Below are positions 32,543-40,867 of a DNA stretch of 46,113 bases, one piece after another. Numbering within the stretch: the first letter of the stretch is position 1; each line of letters starts with the position of its first letter. Source of the stretch: Elusimicrobia bacterium GWC2_61_19 (GTDB lineage: Bacteria; Elusimicrobiota; Elusimicrobia; Elusimicrobiales; UBA9959); assembly GCA_001799795.1 (NCBI GenBank), contig MGUD01000006.1:1-46113 (forward strand), in the 5' to 3' direction. Below the pieces are notes generated by a model, which was given only the letters and a program-made list of their open reading frames with translations, was not told where the DNA came from and searched no databases. A program made the position numbers and the translations under genes.

Positions 32543-34366
32543 ATGGGTTTAGAAAAAAACAGATTCGATCAACTGGGCGTTTTTCTGGCCCTCAATTTCT
32601 GTCTTTCACTGCTCATCTGCTCGTTTTTCCTGTTCTTCGCGGGGGGGCACCCGCTGGAACTGGCTTTTGTCTCCCTGGCGCTGGTTTCCAACACGGCCAT
32701 GCTGTACGCGGCCCTGGCCCTGCCGGTGCTGGCGCTGTTCCTTATGGGGGGCGTGCGGCTAGCCGGGGCGGCCTTGGCTTTTTTTCAGCTTGCGCTGGTC
32801 ACCGACGCCGCCGTTTATAAGATCTTCAAGTTCCATCTGAATTCAATGGTCGTGAACCTGCTGCTCACACCGGGCGGTCTGGATTCTCTCGAGCAGGGCT
32901 GGGGGATGAAGGCGCTTTTTGCGGCTATCGCCGCGGCTATGGCCGGCCTGCAGTGGCTTTTCTGGCGCTGGTCACGGACGATATCTGAAAGGACCGCCGG
33001 GCGCGGCCTGTTCTTCAAGCCGGCGCTGGCGCTGCTGTGCCTGTTCATCCTGGCCGACAAAGGGCTTTTCGCCTGGGGGACGCTTTACGATTCGGTCTAT
33101 ATAACCCGCAACGCCCAGCTTTTCCCGCTTTACCAGCCGCTGAAGATCCGCACTTTCGCCGGCAAGTATCTCGGCGTCAAGCTGGACAACGAGGTGAAGG
33201 GCGGTATCGACGTAAAATATTCCGGCCTGGCCTATCCCGCAGCGCCGCTGGTCGTTAAATCTCCCGCCAAACCGCTGAATTTAGTGGTGATAGTGGTGGA
33301 TTCCCTGCGCCGGGACATGTTCACGGCGGATATCATGCCGGAAACCTGGGCTTTCGCCGGGAAGGCCGCGGTCTTCCGCAACCATTACAGCGGGGGGAAC
33401 TGCACCCGCTTCGGTATTTTTTCGGTGTTTTACGGCATCTACGGCAATTACTGGTTCAATATGCTGGGAGAGCGCCGCGGCCCCGTGCTGATGGACACCC
33501 TGGCGGCACAGGGTTATGACCTGCGCCTGTACGCCAGTTCCAAGCTCAGCTTTCCGGAGTTCAACAAGACCTGTTTCGTGAACGTGCCGCGCGCGGGGAT
33601 CTACGACGAACCGGCCGCGGCCGGGGTGGACGGGCGCGACGAGGAGATCTCCGGCAAGCTGACGGAGTATATCAGGGGCAGGAAAGAAAAAAAACCCTAT
33701 TTCGCCTTCGTGTTCTATGACGCCTCCCACGGGGCTTACGAGTATCCGCCGGGCTTTGAGAAATTCAAGCCGTCGGCCGATACCAACCGCCTGCTGCTCA
33801 ATAAGGACAATATAGGGCCGCTGTTCAATAAATACAAGAACTCCGTCCTGTTCGACGACCACCTCATCGGCGGCATACTTAAAGCCGTAAAAGATACCGG
33901 CGGCCTGGCCGATACGGCCGTGCTGATAATGGGGGACCACGGCGAGGCCTTCCTGGAGCGCGGGCGCTACGGCCACAACCAGGGCTACAGCCCCGAAGAG
34001 GTGCGCGTGCCGCTGGTGCTGTACCTGCCCGGGCGCGCGCCTTATGTCACCGACGGGCTGACCAGCCACATGGACATCGTGCCCACCCTGCTGCCGCTCC
34101 TCGGCGTGAAGAACCCGGCCTCGGATTATGCCGGCGGCCGGAGCCTGTTCGACAGGAGCCCCAGGCAGTTCGTGGCCGCGTTCTCCTGGGACTCGGCGGC
34201 TATAATAAAAAACGACGAAACACTGGAGATGCCGCTGGAGATGTATAAGGGCGGGCTTAAGGTCTACGACGCGAACTACGCCGAAGTGCCCGGCAAGCGG
34301 GCCGCCGCGGTTTTCTCGCCGCTGATAATGCAGTTCCAGAAAGAGGCCAGAAGATTCAGTAAATGA
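32543..34366 (+). CDS. YejM/PbgA(LapC)-like inner-membrane sulfatase-fold protein
   Basis: 607 aa from ATG 32543 (MGLEKNRFDQLG). Five N-terminal membrane segments (to about residue 190) precede a periplasmic alkaline-phosphatase/sulfatase domain: NLVVIVVDSLRRDMF, GGNCTRFGIFSVFYGI, MGDHGEAFLE and GHNQGYSPEEVRVPLVLY. The HLNSMVVNLLLTPGG and FSVFYGI blocks match E. coli YejM (HLNPIVWQLV..., FGLFYGI), the LPS-level sensor controlling LpxC. GDHGEAF keeps the metal-site Asp-His that E. coli YejM has lost, so this homologue might be catalytically active. Fits the lipid A genes in the window; separate transcription unit. Confidence 0.87.
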   Translation: MGLEKNRFDQLGVFLALNFCLSLLICSFFLFFAGGHPLELAFVSLALVSNTAMLYAALALPVLALFLMGGVRLAGAALAFFQLALVTDAAVYKIFKFHLNSMVVNLLLTPGGLDSLEQGWGMKALFAAIAAAMAGLQWLFWRWSRTISERTAGRGLFFKPALALLCLFILADKGLFAWGTLYDSVYITRNAQLFPLYQPLKIRTFAGKYLGVKLDNEVKGGIDVKYSGLAYPAAPLVVKSPAKPLNLVVIVVDSLRRDMFTADIMPETWAFAGKAAVFRNHYSGGNCTRFGIFSVFYGIYGNYWFNMLGERRGPVLMDTLAAQGYDLRLYASSKLSFPEFNKTCFVNVPRAGIYDEPAAAGVDGRDEEISGKLTEYIRGRKEKKPYFAFVFYDASHGAYEYPPGFEKFKPSADTNRLLLNKDNIGPLFNKYKNSVLFDDHLIGGILKAVKDTGGLADTAVLIMGDHGEAFLERGRYGHNQGYSPEEVRVPLVLYLPGRAPYVTDGLTSHMDIVPTLLPLLGVKNPASDYAGGRSLFDRSPRQFVAAFSWDSAAIIKNDETLEMPLEMYKGGLKVYDANYAEVPGKRAAAVFSPLIMQFQKEARRFSK

Positions 34367-34405
34367 CCGCCGCCCTCCCCGGCGCCGGGGTGGGGCTGAA
34401 TTCCT

Positions 34406-34447
34406 GCCGCCAACCGGTTCTACCTGAGCTGGTTGGCGGCTTTTTTT
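34406..34447 (+). terminator. Terminator of the YejM-like gene, overlapping the radical SAM 3' end
   Basis: GCCGCCAACC (34406-34415) pairs with GGTTGGCGGC (34431-34440), then TTTTTTT. The stem is inside the 3' end of the opposite-strand radical SAM gene. Confidence 0.8.
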
Positions 34448-35319
34448 ATTATGGGCCCCGGGGCTTTTTTAGAGGCCTTGAGTTCGGCCGTCCCGTATAA
34501 TTTAATGTAATCCTGCCTGAGGCCGGGGCAGATGGCTTGCAGGGAGCATTTTGAGCAGGCGGCGCCCTGCGCTTTTTCACCGAGATAGAGGGTGCCTTTG
34601 AGATGGCCGAGCTTGAACGTGTCTATCGAGCGGTGCTCGTAGCCCGGGGTCAGGCAGAGAGGGAAGCCGTCCGTCAGGAATTTCACGCCGCCGTCGTCGA
34701 AGATCTTGAAAGCCTTTAAGAGGCCCGGCTTTATGGCCGTCAGGCGCGGCACCAGCCAGGTCCTTTTTTCCACATGCCCCAGCACCTTCAGCATGTTGAT
34801 CTCGATATAGAGGATATCGGGGAAGGCCGCGGCTATGAATCCGGCGTACTGCGGCAGGAAGCGGCCCGTCAGCGAGTTCACCACGAAGGTCAGCCGTACC
34901 TTGCCGCCTCCCGCCACGGCTATAAGGTTGCGGACGGCGGCTATTCTTTTTTTGAAATTATTTTTGGTCCGCGTCAGCAGGTCGAAGAGCTTGGGGGTGT
35001 GCGCCGGGATCTGCACATTGAACATCGTCACCCCGGCGTCCAGCAGGGCCCTCACGAACTCCGTATCGTCGAGATTCGAGCCGTTGGTGACGAGGATGAT
35101 GTCTTTGGTGCCCCGTTCCTTGGCGTAGGCCACCCATTTCAGCAGGTCTTTGGCCAGCACGGGCTCGCCGCCCTCCACGCAGATGGAGTCCCTGAACGTG
35201 TTTATCAGCCGCTTTATCCTGCCGGGGGAATCGGCCGGATCGTAGCCGCCCCTGGAACAGAAAAGACATTTCTGGTTGCAGGCGTCGGTTATGCAGATGA
35301 TGGGCTCGTTGTTCTTCAT
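34420..35319 (-). CDS. Radical SAM protein
   Basis: 299 aa. CITDACNQKCLFCSRGG has the CxxxCxxC cluster ligands, ICVEGGEP the glycine-rich SAM-binding element, and ACSKCSLQAICPGLRQDY a C-terminal auxiliary-cluster (SPASM/twitch-like) motif. The substrate is not readable; the family makes RiPP or cofactor modifications among many others. It overlaps the RF-1-type gene by 4 nt (ATGA), so translation is coupled to that and the stringent-response gene. No precursor peptide gene is seen nearby. Confidence 0.85.
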   Translation of the reverse strand: MKNNEPIICITDACNQKCLFCSRGGYDPADSPGRIKRLINTFRDSICVEGGEPVLAKDLLKWVAYAKERGTKDIILVTNGSNLDDTEFVRALLDAGVTMFNVQIPAHTPKLFDLLTRTKNNFKKRIAAVRNLIAVAGGGKVRLTFVVNSLTGRFLPQYAGFIAAAFPDILYIEINMLKVLGHVEKRTWLVPRLTAIKPGLLKAFKIFDDGGVKFLTDGFPLCLTPGYEHRSIDTFKLGHLKGTLYLGEKAQGAACSKCSLQAICPGLRQDYIKLYGTAELKASKKAPGPIIKKAANQLR

Positions 35320-35696
35320 GGACGGTCCGTGCCGGTCCGGGGCCCGGCGCTCCTGGCGCGCCGCCTGGCCTTGCGCTTCCTGATCTTCGCTATCTCTTTA
35401 AGGCGCCCGGAGGTTTCCGGGGAGATCCTGACCTCTATCTCGTCGACCAGTTCGCGCAGGGCGATGAAGCGGTTGAGGGAGCGTTTGCGTTCGCGCTGGC
35501 AGCGCACTATCAGGCCCAGCGGCGGGTATTTCAGGAGCACGGTGTTGGAGGTCTTGTTTATCTTCTGGCCGCCGTTGCCCGAACCCCTTATGAACTGCTC
35601 TTCCACCAGCTTCAGGTCCAGGCCGAGGCGGGCGATGCGCGCTTTCAGCGCCAGGACCTTGGCCGGGGTGATCTCCGAAAATTCGTGAAAATTCAT
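35316..35696 (-). CDS. RF-1 domain peptidyl-tRNA hydrolase (ArfB/C12orf65-like)
   Basis: 126 aa. The peptide-release loop GSGNGGQKINKTSN carries the universal GGQ; the rest (YPPLGLIVRCQRERKRSLN, and a Lys/Arg-rich tail IRKRKARRRARSAGP) is that of small stop-codon-independent release factors such as ArfB (YaeJ), which rescue stalled ribosomes by inserting the basic tail in the mRNA channel. It lacks the codon-reading domains of RF1/2. Translated between the RelA/SpoT-like gene and the radical SAM gene. Confidence 0.9.
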   Translation of the reverse strand: MNFHEFSEITPAKVLALKARIARLGLDLKLVEEQFIRGSGNGGQKINKTSNTVLLKYPPLGLIVRCQRERKRSLNRFIALRELVDEIEVRISPETSGRLKEIAKIRKRKARRRARSAGPRTGTDRP

Positions 35697-35710
35697 GGGT
35701 GCCGCGGCCG

Positions 35711-37153
35711 CTAATCCTGGATCATCCCGTGCTCGCGCAGGTATTTGCGGATGTGCGACCGGGCGCCCGCGGTCTTTACGGAGGCGAGCCAGTCCTTCTT
35801 GGGGGCGGAGTTCTTGCGGGTTATTATTTCGCAGATATCGCCGCTTTTCAGAGGAACATCCAGGCGCGCCATCTTGTTGTTGACCTTGGCGCCTATGCAG
35901 GTGTTGCCTATGTCGGTGTGGATAGCGAAGGCGAAGTCCAGCGGGGTGGCGTCCACCGGCAGGGGTTTCACGTCGCCTTTGGGCGTAAAGATGAAGATCT
36001 GGTCCAGCTCCAGGTCCGTCTTGAAACTTTCTATGAATTCCCTCGGGCTAGAGAGGTCCTGCAGCCATTCCATCCACTGCCGCAGCCAGTTGAGCTTCTC
36101 GTCCAGGTGGTGGTCGGCGCCCTTCTCGCCCAGCTTGTAGCGCCAGTGCGCGGCGATGCCGTACTCCGAGGTGCGGTGCATTTCCTCGGTGCGGATCTGG
36201 ATCTCGATGATCTCGCCGGAGGCCGCCATCACGCTGGTGTGGAGGCTCTGGTACAGGTTCATCTTGGGCACGGCTATATAGTCGGTGAAAGAGCCGGCCA
36301 CCGGTTTGAAGACCGAGTGCACCGTGCCCAGCAGCGCGTAGCAGTTTATCACCGTGTCGGTGATGATGCGCACGCCCAGGGCGTCCTGGATCTCCTCGAA
36401 GGGCTTCTGCTGGCGCAGCATTTTGCGGTAAATGGAATAAAGGTTCTTCGCGCGGGACAGCACGCGGTGCGGGATCTGGGTGCCGCCCAGGTGGCCCTCC
36501 ACGCTGACCTTGAAATCCTCCAGCAGCTTCTCCCGCATCGCGTAACGCAGCTGCACTTTGGTCAGCAGGCTCTGGTATTCGTCGGGGTGGAGGTACTTGA
36601 AAGAGAGGTCTTCCAACTGGCTCTTGAGCTGGAAAATGCCGAGGCGCTGCGCCAGCGGCGCGTAGAGGGACAGGGTCTCGTGGCTGATCTCAAGCTGTTT
36701 CTCGCGCGTGAGAAAGTTCAGCGTGCGCATGTTGTGCAGGCGGTCGGCCAGCTTGATGACTATCACGCGGATGTCCTTGGCCGTGGCCAGGAGCATCTTG
36801 CGCCAGTTCTCCGCCTGGGCCTCGTCGCGCGAGGAGAACTTGAGCGTCTCTATCTTGGTGACGCCCGCCACCAGCTCGTAGACCTCCTCCCCGAACTCCT
36901 TCCTGAAGGTTTCGTGCGGGATCTTGGTGTCTTCAAGCACGTCGTGCAGCAGGCCGGCCGCCACGGTCTCCTGGTCCATCTTGTAGTCCACCAGGATCTC
37001 GGCCACGGCCGCGCAATGCACGAAGTACATCTCGCCGGAGGCGCGCTTCTGGCCCTGGTGGGCCTCGCTGGAATAGTTCCAGGCGTATTCCAGCACGGTG
37101 GTGTCCTGGCTGGAGTATTCCTTGAATTTTTTAAGCAGTTCGTCCAGTTCCAT
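35711..37153 (-). CDS. RelA/SpoT (RSH) (p)ppGpp synthetase/hydrolase lacking the C-terminal ACT region
   Basis: 480 aa from ATG 37153 (MELDELL). Hydrolase domain: HCAAVAEILV, LLHDVLEDT, KLADRLHNMRTL. Synthetase domain: RAKNLYSIYRKM, DALGVRIITD, FTDYIAVPKMNLYQSLHT, EIIEIQIRTEEMH, EYGIAAHWRYK; the usual FKDYIA has Thr for Lys and the NGYQSLHT block has Leu for Gly. TGS domain: DQIFIFTPKGDVKPLP to the end. Typical RelA/SpoT is ~700+ aa with helical, zinc-finger and ACT domains; these are absent here and the gene simply stops after TGS. Probably bifunctional but differently regulated. Confidence 0.92.
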   Translation of the reverse strand: MELDELLKKFKEYSSQDTTVLEYAWNYSSEAHQGQKRASGEMYFVHCAAVAEILVDYKMDQETVAAGLLHDVLEDTKIPHETFRKEFGEEVYELVAGVTKIETLKFSSRDEAQAENWRKMLLATAKDIRVIVIKLADRLHNMRTLNFLTREKQLEISHETLSLYAPLAQRLGIFQLKSQLEDLSFKYLHPDEYQSLLTKVQLRYAMREKLLEDFKVSVEGHLGGTQIPHRVLSRAKNLYSIYRKMLRQQKPFEEIQDALGVRIITDTVINCYALLGTVHSVFKPVAGSFTDYIAVPKMNLYQSLHTSVMAASGEIIEIQIRTEEMHRTSEYGIAAHWRYKLGEKGADHHLDEKLNWLRQWMEWLQDLSSPREFIESFKTDLELDQIFIFTPKGDVKPLPVDATPLDFAFAIHTDIGNTCIGAKVNNKMARLDVPLKSGDICEIITRKNSAPKKDWLASVKTAGARSHIRKYLREHGMIQD

Positions 37154-37158
37154 TGGCG

Positions 37159-37878
37159 TTATTCTCCGAGCAGATGCATGAGCAGCACGGTGAGGAAGCC
37201 GGCGGGGAGGAGCGCCGGGATGAGCCGGTCGTAGGCCTTGTGCAGGCGCGGCAGGATATCCGCCATGGCTATATAGAGGAAGGAGCCGCCCGAGAGCCCC
37301 AGCGCGAAAGCCTCGGCCGAAGGAGGGATGCTCTTGAGCACGGGCGCGGCTATGAAAGCGCCCAGCGGGGTGGCTGCCGCGAGCGCAAGGCTGAAGGCCA
37401 GGGCCTGGCGCCGGGTCTTCCCGGCGTGCAGCAGCAGCGAGACCAGGGTTATGCCGTCCGCGAACTTGTGCAGGATAACGCCCAGCGCTACGTTGAGGCC
37501 CGCCACCGTGCCCGGGGAGAAGCCGACGGCTATGTTGAACCCGTCGAGAAGGGAGTGCAGGCCCAGGGCGGCCAGCGCGGCCGCGCCTATGTGGTGCACC
37601 GTGCATTCCTCCATGTATTCGCTCGAAGAACAGCGCGCCGAGAAGGTCTCGAGGGTAAAAAGGGCGAAAAGGGCGGTCAGCGCGCCGTAGGAAAGCGCCG
37701 GGGCGTTAAGGCCGAAGCCGGCCGGAAGGATGTCCATCAGGGCGGCCGCTATCAGCACGCCGGCGGCGTAGGCGAGCGCGCGGGCCAGGAAGGTCTTGCT
37801 GAACCCGCCGAACCGGAGTACGGCGCCGGAGCCGGCCAGCGTAAAAATAACGGCCAGTATGCTGAAAAGAATTACCAT
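37159..37878 (-). CDS. ZIP family divalent-metal transporter
   Basis: 239 aa, about eight membrane segments. The two metal-binding helices carry GLHSLLDGFNIAVGF and VILHKFADGITLVSL, i.e. H-x3-DG rather than the common HNxPEG/HKxPEG. It likely imports zinc, iron or manganese. ATAAGGGAGCG Shine-Dalgarno. The spacing of 13 nt to the MsbA-like gene and 5 nt to the RSH gene puts it inside the long minus-strand operon; its function there is not obvious. Confidence 0.87.
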   Translation of the reverse strand: MVILFSILAVIFTLAGSGAVLRFGGFSKTFLARALAYAAGVLIAAALMDILPAGFGLNAPALSYGALTALFALFTLETFSARCSSSEYMEECTVHHIGAAALAALGLHSLLDGFNIAVGFSPGTVAGLNVALGVILHKFADGITLVSLLLHAGKTRRQALAFSLALAAATPLGAFIAAPVLKSIPPSAEAFALGLSGGSFLYIAMADILPRLHKAYDRLIPALLPAGFLTVLLMHLLGE

Positions 37879-37891
37879 TTACCGCGCTCCC

Positions 37892-39655
37892 TTATGACTG
37901 CGCTTCGTACAGGCCCTTGTAGACGCCGCCCAGTGCCAGCAGCTCCTCATGGGTGCCGGTCTCGGCCAGCTCGCCTTTCTTGAGCACGAAGATCTTGTCG
38001 GCGTTCTTTACCGTGGAGAGGCGGTGGGCCACCATTATCACGGTGCGGCCGCCGAGAATGCGCTCTATGGCGCCCTGTACCGCCTGTTCGCTGGCGGTGT
38101 CCAGGTTGGAAGTCGCTTCGTCGAGCAGCAATATCTTGGGCTTCTTGATTATGGCGCGGGCGATGGCCAGGCGCTGGCGCTGCCCGCCGGAAAGCTTCAC
38201 CCCGCGCTCGCCCAGCCGCGTGTCGTAGCCCTGCGGCATGGCGGTGATGAAGGCGTGCGCGTCGGCGGCCTTGGCCGCGTCCGTCACCTCGTCCATGGAG
38301 GCGCCCGGGCGGCCGATGGTGATGTTGCCGTACACGGTGTCGTCGAAGAGTATCGTGTCCTGGGTGACCAGGCCCATGTGCGCGCGCAGGTCGGTGGTGT
38401 CCAGGTCCAACATATCGTGGCCGTCGGCCTCTATCCTGCCCGAGATCGGATCGAAGAAGCGCAGCAGCAGGTGGATGATGGTGGTCTTGCCCGAGCCGGA
38501 AGGGCCCACGAAAGCGGCCACTTCGCCGGGGTTGATGGTGAAGGACAGGTCTTTGAGCACCTGGGTGTCACGCGAGGGGTATTTGTAATTGACGCCCTTG
38601 AACTCCACCTTGCCTTCGAGTTTGTCGATATTCTTGGTGGTGGCCTTGATTATGACGGTGGGTTTTTCCTCGAGGATCTGGTAGATGCGCTCCCAGGCCG
38701 CCATGCCCTGCTGCAGTTTGGAATTCAGGTTGGCGATGTTCTTTAAGGGCACGTAGGCGGTCACGTAGGCCGCCACGAACGAGAAGAACTGGGCCGTGGT
38801 CATGGTGCCGTCGAAAATGGCTTTGCCGCTCAGATAAATAATGCCGATGAGTACGATGCCGCTGATGAATTCCATGATGGGGCCGCTCATGGCGGTGGCG
38901 CGCAGGTACCGCATCATCTTGCCGAAGTAGGCGTCGTTGGACACTTTGAACTTCGCTATGGCCTGTTCCTCGTAATTGAAGGCCTTGACCACGGTTATGC
39001 CCTGCAGGCTCTCCTGGAACTTGTGGGAGATCTCGCCCACTATCACATTGCTCTCGGCCGAGGCGCGCCGCATTTTCTTGCCCAGTACGCCTATTATCAC
39101 GGCGATTACCGGCAGGACCACCACGGAGATGATGGCCAGCTTCCAGTTGATGTAGAAAAGCAGCCCGACGCAGGCGATGACGGTGAGCACGTCGCGGATG
39201 CCGTAAAGCGGGATGAACTGCACGGTGCTCTGCACATTGTTGAGGTCGTTAATGACGCGGCTCATCACGTCGGAGGAGCGCTTGCGCCAGTAGAACTCTA
39301 TGGAGAGGCGGTGGATGTGCGTGAAGAGGTCCTCGCGGATGTTCTGCACCACCCGCTGCCCCACCCAGCTCATGAGGTAGGCGTTGGTGTATTCCACCAG
39401 CATGCGCAGCACGAACAGCCCCGGCAGGGCTATTACGATGAGGCGCAGCATGCTCATGTCCTTATTGACGAAGACGCCCTGGATGACGGGGCCGGAGATG
39501 TAGATGACCGCGTTCTTGATGGCGGCCAGCACGATCATGGAAACGGCGGCCTGGAACAGGCGGACCTTGTGGGGTTTCAGGTACTGTATCAGCGCTTTGG
39601 CCAGTACTTTAAGCCGGGCTTTGTCGGACACGGCGCGCGCTAAGGGTTCGGTCAT
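37892..39655 (-). CDS. ABC transporter, MsbA-type lipid exporter (half transporter)
   Basis: 587 aa. Six membrane segments with an ABC-exporter core (residues ~40-310), then an ATPase domain with Walker A GPSGSGKTTI, signature LSGGQRQRLAIARA, Walker B ILLLDEATSNLD and H-loop MVAHRLS. MsbA dimers flip lipid A-core; the gene next to lpxB supports that role over a drug or peptide exporter. It starts 2 nt after the lpxB stop without an own Shine-Dalgarno, suggesting translational coupling. Confidence 0.93.
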   Translation of the reverse strand: MTEPLARAVSDKARLKVLAKALIQYLKPHKVRLFQAAVSMIVLAAIKNAVIYISGPVIQGVFVNKDMSMLRLIVIALPGLFVLRMLVEYTNAYLMSWVGQRVVQNIREDLFTHIHRLSIEFYWRKRSSDVMSRVINDLNNVQSTVQFIPLYGIRDVLTVIACVGLLFYINWKLAIISVVVLPVIAVIIGVLGKKMRRASAESNVIVGEISHKFQESLQGITVVKAFNYEEQAIAKFKVSNDAYFGKMMRYLRATAMSGPIMEFISGIVLIGIIYLSGKAIFDGTMTTAQFFSFVAAYVTAYVPLKNIANLNSKLQQGMAAWERIYQILEEKPTVIIKATTKNIDKLEGKVEFKGVNYKYPSRDTQVLKDLSFTINPGEVAAFVGPSGSGKTTIIHLLLRFFDPISGRIEADGHDMLDLDTTDLRAHMGLVTQDTILFDDTVYGNITIGRPGASMDEVTDAAKAADAHAFITAMPQGYDTRLGERGVKLSGGQRQRLAIARAIIKKPKILLLDEATSNLDTASEQAVQGAIERILGGRTVIMVAHRLSTVKNADKIFVLKKGELAETGTHEELLALGGVYKGLYEAQS

Positions 39656-39657
39656 GG

Positions 39658-40806
39658 TCAGCTCAGGTAGGTCAGGATCTTCTGCGCGGCGCGTTCGGCC
39701 GCCCCGTGCGAGCCCAGCATGTTCCGCAGGCCGATAAGTTCCTTGCGGGCGGCGTGCAGGCGGGCGGGGTTGTTTATGAAGGAGAAGGCCTCCTGGGCCA
39801 GGTTATCCACTGTGGCTTTCTCCTGTATCAGTTCTTTTACCGCCGGCTTCTTGAGGAGGATATTCACCAGGGAGACGTAGGGGGTCTTTACCACCCGCTT
39901 GGCCACCTCGTAGGTGAATTTGGACATTCTGTAGGCCACGGCCATGGGCACGCCCAGCAGCGCGTTCTCCAGCGTGGCTGTGCCGGAGCAGGTGAAGGCG
40001 AAGTCGAGCTTGGCGCGCTGTTTATAATCCTTCTCGCGCACTATCTCGATGTCCTTGGACCAGTACTTCTCAACGCTTTCCAGGGCCGGCACTATGTTCT
40101 CGTCGGGGAATTCCGGCACGGCGAACAGGTAGCCGCGCGCTTTGGGGTGTTCTTCTTTTATGCGGTAGAAGGCCTTTAAGAAAAGCGGCAGGTGGCGCGA
40201 GATCTCGGATTTACGCGAGCCCGGCAGGATGCCGATGTTCCACGCGCCGTTCTCCGGCGGGGTGTCTTTTTTCTCCGGTTCCGGCATGATGTCAAGCAGC
40301 GGGTGGCCCACGAAAGTGGCGTTGCCCTTTACTTTTTTATAGAGCGCCTCTTCGAAGGGGAAGATGACGAAGATCTCGCGGGTGAGCTTGGCGATCTTGG
40401 CGGCGCGGCCTGCCCGGGAGGCCCAGACCTGCGGGCTGATGTAATAGAACGCGGGGATGTTCCTGTGCGCGGCCAGCCCCAGCACCTGGTGGTTGAAGCC
40501 GTAGAAGTCCACGGCTATCACGCAGGCGGGGCGCTTTTCGTCCATATAGCGGCGCACCAGCTTTATCAGCTTGAGCCAGAGAAAGAAATTTTTGAAGGGT
40601 TCCGCGAAGCCCACGGCCCCCACGGAGACCAGGTTGTAGATGAAGTGCGTGGAAACTTCCTGCATGCGCACGCCGCCTATGGCGGTCACCAAAATTTCGG
40701 GGTCTTTGGCGCGCAGGGCTTTTATCAGGTTGGCCGCGTGCAGGTCGCCGGACGGGTCGCCAGCCACTACCAGTATATTTTTATTAGTCGGTGCGATTTT
40801 AGCCAT
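39658..40806 (-). CDS. lpxB: Lipid-A-disaccharide synthase
   Basis: 382 aa from ATG 40806, the E. coli LpxB length. VVAGDPSGDLHAANLIKAL at the N-terminus, VDFYGFNHQVLGLAA, ISPQVWASRAGRAAKI, GHPLLD and LPGSRKSEISRHLP are LpxB signatures. It joins UDP-2,3-diacylglucosamine and lipid X into the lipid A disaccharide. A longer frame begins at 40851 but its extension is Ala/Arg-rich and unlikely. It lacks a good Shine-Dalgarno. Operon with msbA. Confidence 0.95.
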   Translation of the reverse strand: MAKIAPTNKNILVVAGDPSGDLHAANLIKALRAKDPEILVTAIGGVRMQEVSTHFIYNLVSVGAVGFAEPFKNFFLWLKLIKLVRRYMDEKRPACVIAVDFYGFNHQVLGLAAHRNIPAFYYISPQVWASRAGRAAKIAKLTREIFVIFPFEEALYKKVKGNATFVGHPLLDIMPEPEKKDTPPENGAWNIGILPGSRKSEISRHLPLFLKAFYRIKEEHPKARGYLFAVPEFPDENIVPALESVEKYWSKDIEIVREKDYKQRAKLDFAFTCSGTATLENALLGVPMAVAYRMSKFTYEVAKRVVKTPYVSLVNILLKKPAVKELIQEKATVDNLAQEAFSFINNPARLHAARKELIGLRNMLGSHGAAERAAQKILTYLS

Positions 40807-40849
40807 AAAATTTACAGATGACCGCCGCCCCGGGGCGCGGGCGGCCGCC

Positions 40850-40867
40850 AAAAAGCCCCGGGCTTTT
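40850..40867 (-). terminator. Small hairpin after the Gfo/Idh/MocA gene (possible terminator/attenuator)
   Basis: On the minus strand AAAAGCC, CGG loop, GGCTTTTT, starting at the last codon's TAA. Only 7 bp, partly A-T, so it could be a weak terminator before lpxB. The remaining 40807-40849 is a GC-rich inverted repeat. Confidence 0.45.

Noticed and set aside
35699-37234. 511-codon plus-strand frame opposite the RSH gene
   Set aside because: Antisense shadow; the minus strand has complete RelA/SpoT motifs.
35270-37606. Extended N-terminus for the RSH protein from 37606
   Set aside because: The extra frame overlaps the ZIP gene antiparallel reading frame and has no family similarity; ATG 37153 matches the family start.
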